Positions 3,828 through 5,518 of a DNA stretch of 5,518 nucleotides are shown here, piece by piece. Positions within the stretch are counted from its first letter, which is position 1. Each line of letters begins with the position of its first letter. Where the stretch lies: the NCBI GenBank assembly GCA_023391775.1, contig JAEWAG010000228.1:1-5518 (forward strand). Reading direction: 5' to 3'. This DNA comes from Pseudomonadota bacterium. Lineage in GTDB: Bacteria; Pseudomonadota; Gammaproteobacteria; Xanthomonadales; Xanthomonadaceae. The translations under genes and the position numbers were made by a program. The notes under the pieces are model-generated. The model was not told the DNA's origin. It saw nothing but the letters and a program-made list of their open reading frames with translations, and made no database searches.

Positions 3828-5518
3828 ATGATGAAGTTGAACCGCAACCTGCTGACCGACGCGGTGCGTTATGGCCTGGTGGCTGGTGTTGCCGGCCTGG
3901 TGGCCGCGCCCGCCGTCGCGCAGGACAATGAGCAAGCGCAGACCCTTGACCGTATCGAAGTCACCGGCTCGCGCCTGAAGCGCGCCGACATCGAAGGCGC
4001 CGTGCCGGTCATCGTGATCGACCGCGCGTCCATCGACGCCACCGGTGACGTGTCGGTCGCCGACGTGCTGCGTGACAGCACCTTCGCCTCCTTCGGCAAC
4101 TTCAAGCCGCAGTCCGGCAGCTCCGCCCAGTCGCTGGCCACCGTCGACCTGCGTGGCGTCGGCTCCGGCCGTACCCTGGTGCTGATCGACGGCCGCCGTG
4201 CCCCGACCAACCCGATGTCCGCCTCCTCCGGCGCCGACCTCAACGCGATCCCGCTGGCTGCGGTCGAGCGCATCGAGATCCTGTCCGACGGCGCTTCGGC
4301 CGTGTACGGCTCCGATGCCATCGGCGGCGTGGTCAACGTCATCCTGCGCAAGGACTTCAACGGCGCCGAGCTGCGTTACGGCTACGGCCAGACCAAGACC
4401 AAGGGCGGTGACCTGGAAGACGTTTCGGCGGTCTTCGGCGTCGCTTCGGACCGTGGCCGCCTGATGGGTGGCGCGTCCAAGTCCAGCCGCGGCATGGTCT
4501 TCACCCGCGACCAGATCGGCGGCAACGAGCTGGGCGTGTCGACCTACGGCAACAACTACTACGACTGGGATACCGGCGCGCCGGCTCCGGTCCCGGGTTT
4601 CGCCTGTAACTCCAACGGTTTCTGGAGCCTGCCGGCGAACACCCAGGGTATCTCCCTGTGCTCGTTCGACTTCAACTCGGTGGCCGCGCAGGAAGCCTCG
4701 GTCGACAACACCTCGGTGTTCACCCGCGGTGACTACCAGATCAACGATGACTGGACCGTCTACATGACGGCCACCAACACCAAGGTCGAGACCTTCGGTC
4801 GCTACGCTCCGGTCCCGGGCATCTTCAAGGTGTCCGACGGCACCGTGAACGACGTGGTCAAGGGCGATGGCCTGCCGACCTACTTCTACCACCGCTTCGC
4901 CGCGGCCGGTAACCGCGACAACTTCACCGACACCACCAACAGCGAGTTCCTGCTGGGCTTCACCGGCCAGCTGTCGGACACCGTGTCGGTTGACTTCGGC
5001 GCCCGCCGCACCAGCTACAAGTACCTGGAAACCGGTCGTGGCTACGTGATCTCCAGCCTGGCCCAGCAGGCGGCCGACCGCGGTGACTACCTGGTCACCG
5101 ATCCGTTCGGTGCCACCCAGGAGACCCTGAACGGCTTCACCGCCACCATCGGCCGCAACTCCTTCTACAAGAGCCAGGAGTACTTCGCCAACGTCAACTT
5201 CGACCTGTTCGAAATGGGCGGCGGCATCTCCAACGCCGTGTTCGGCGCCGAGTACCGCGAAGACCGCTTCGAGGACATCTACGACTCGCTGTCGCAGGCG
5301 GGCGTGGTCCTGGGTTCGTCGGGCGGCTCGTCCGGCGGTGGCCGTGACGTGACCTCGGCCTACTTCGAGTGGCTGCTCCCGTTCACCAGCTCCTTCGACA
5401 TCACCCTGGCCGGCCGTTACGACAAGTACAGCGACTACGGCAACGACTTCTCGCCGAAGATCGCCGCCCGCTGGCAGCCGCTGGAGAACCTGACCCTGCG
5501 TGCCTCGTACGGCCAGGG
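3828..5518 (+). CDS. TonB-dependent outer-membrane receptor, N-terminal part (runs off the window end)
   Basis: Outer-membrane active-transport channel driven by TonB-ExbBD; 563 full codons are present and the frame stays open to the edge, while such receptors usually have 750-1000 residues. A signal peptide is clear: MMKLNRN, a hydrophobic core about 15-28, and AVA before Gln32 as the likely cleavage site. A TonB-box-like segment TLDRIEVTGSR follows (39-49). The plug is about 55-175, with RTLVLIDGRRAP (115-126), AAVERIEILSDGASAVYGSD (144-163) and IGGVVNVIL (165-173), all family hallmarks. Barrel strands follow, with aromatic-rich ends and long loops; Cys260 and Cys278 could form a loop disulfide, and a Gly/Ser-rich loop lies at 496-505. 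There is no FecA-type signalling extension before the TonB box. It is the catecholate/'iron complex' style of receptor, but in this bacterial group many relatives take up carbohydrates, peptides or other ligands, so the substrate is open. Arg codons here are only CGC and CGT, unlike the neighbouring genes. Confidence 0.95.
   Translation, partial: MMKLNRNLLTDAVRYGLVAGVAGLVAAPAVAQDNEQAQTLDRIEVTGSRLKRADIEGAVPVIVIDRASIDATGDVSVADVLRDSTFASFGNFKPQSGSSAQSLATVDLRGVGSGRTLVLIDGRRAPTNPMSASSGADLNAIPLAAVERIEILSDGASAVYGSDAIGGVVNVILRKDFNGAELRYGYGQTKTKGGDLEDVSAVFGVASDRGRLMGGASKSSRGMVFTRDQIGGNELGVSTYGNNYYDWDTGAPAPVPGFACNSNGFWSLPANTQGISLCSFDFNSVAAQEASVDNTSVFTRGDYQINDDWTVYMTATNTKVETFGRYAPVPGIFKVSDGTVNDVVKGDGLPTYFYHRFAAAGNRDNFTDTTNSEFLLGFTGQLSDTVSVDFGARRTSYKYLETGRGYVISSLAQQAADRGDYLVTDPFGATQETLNGFTATIGRNSFYKSQEYFANVNFDLFEMGGGISNAVFGAEYREDRFEDIYDSLSQAGVVLGSSGGSSGGGRDVTSAYFEWLLPFTSSFDITLAGRYDKYSDYGNDFSPKIAARWQPLENLTLRASYGQ

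Noticed and set aside
3579..4892. A 437-codon minus-strand open frame opposite the receptor gene and the intergenic region
   Set aside because: Low-complexity Val/Gly/His/Asp-rich product that mirrors the receptor's Asp/Thr/Asn-rich coding strand; no domain is seen. The receptor's signal peptide and plug motifs show which strand is coding.
4198..5049. Three shorter plus-strand open frames inside the receptor gene
   Set aside because: They are out-of-frame Pro/Thr/Arg/Ser-rich readings of the receptor gene, which itself is uninterrupted to the window edge and carries all the family motifs.
1..5518. Insertion sequence, phage, CRISPR array, tRNA or attachment site
   Set aside because: I found no transposase or integrase motifs, no regularly spaced repeats, no tRNA-like cloverleaf and no flanking long inverted repeats. 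Coding density is high and the genes are intact within the window.

Overview
The window looks like chromosomal DNA from a GC-rich gammaproteobacterium, most likely of the Xanthomonadaceae/Lysobacteraceae (Xanthomonas, Stenotrophomonas, Lysobacter, Luteimonas, Pseudoxanthomonas type). This is inferred from the strong G/C third-position bias, the style of the TonB-dependent receptor, and the presence of a TPR-sulfotransferase beside such a receptor. No rRNA or marker gene is present to fix the genus.

Layout, all on the + strand. (1) Positions 3-71 are the last 22 codons of a MacA/HlyD-type periplasmic adaptor. (2) 68-787 is a MacB-type ABC ATPase. (3) 784-2016 is the matching MacB/FtsX-type permease. 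These three overlap by 4 bases at each junction (GTGA, ATGA) and form one translationally coupled operon for a tripartite exporter whose ATPase and permease are separate proteins. (4) After 48 bases holding a short hairpin, 2065-3627 (or from 2050) encodes a cytosolic protein with N-terminal TPR-like helices and a C-terminal PAPS-dependent sulfotransferase domain. (5) 3628-3827 is a 200-base, relatively AT-rich gap with a possible terminator, a plausible extended -10 promoter and the ribosome binding site of the next gene. (6) 3828 to the window end is the first 563 codons of a TonB-dependent outer-membrane receptor with signal peptide, plug and part of the barrel; it runs off the edge.

How the genes may work together: the adaptor, ATPase and permease should form a MacAB-type pump that moves a substrate from the periplasm or inner membrane outward through a TolC-like channel not seen here. 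The sulfotransferase could sulfate a small molecule, glycan or peptide, and the receptor would import a large or chelated ligand. Co-location of an exporter, a sulfotransferase and a receptor suggests, but does not prove, a make/modify, export and uptake module. The receptor has its own likely promoter and a codon use typical of highly expressed genes, so it is probably a separate transcription unit. No mobile element, CRISPR array, tRNA or rRNA was seen.
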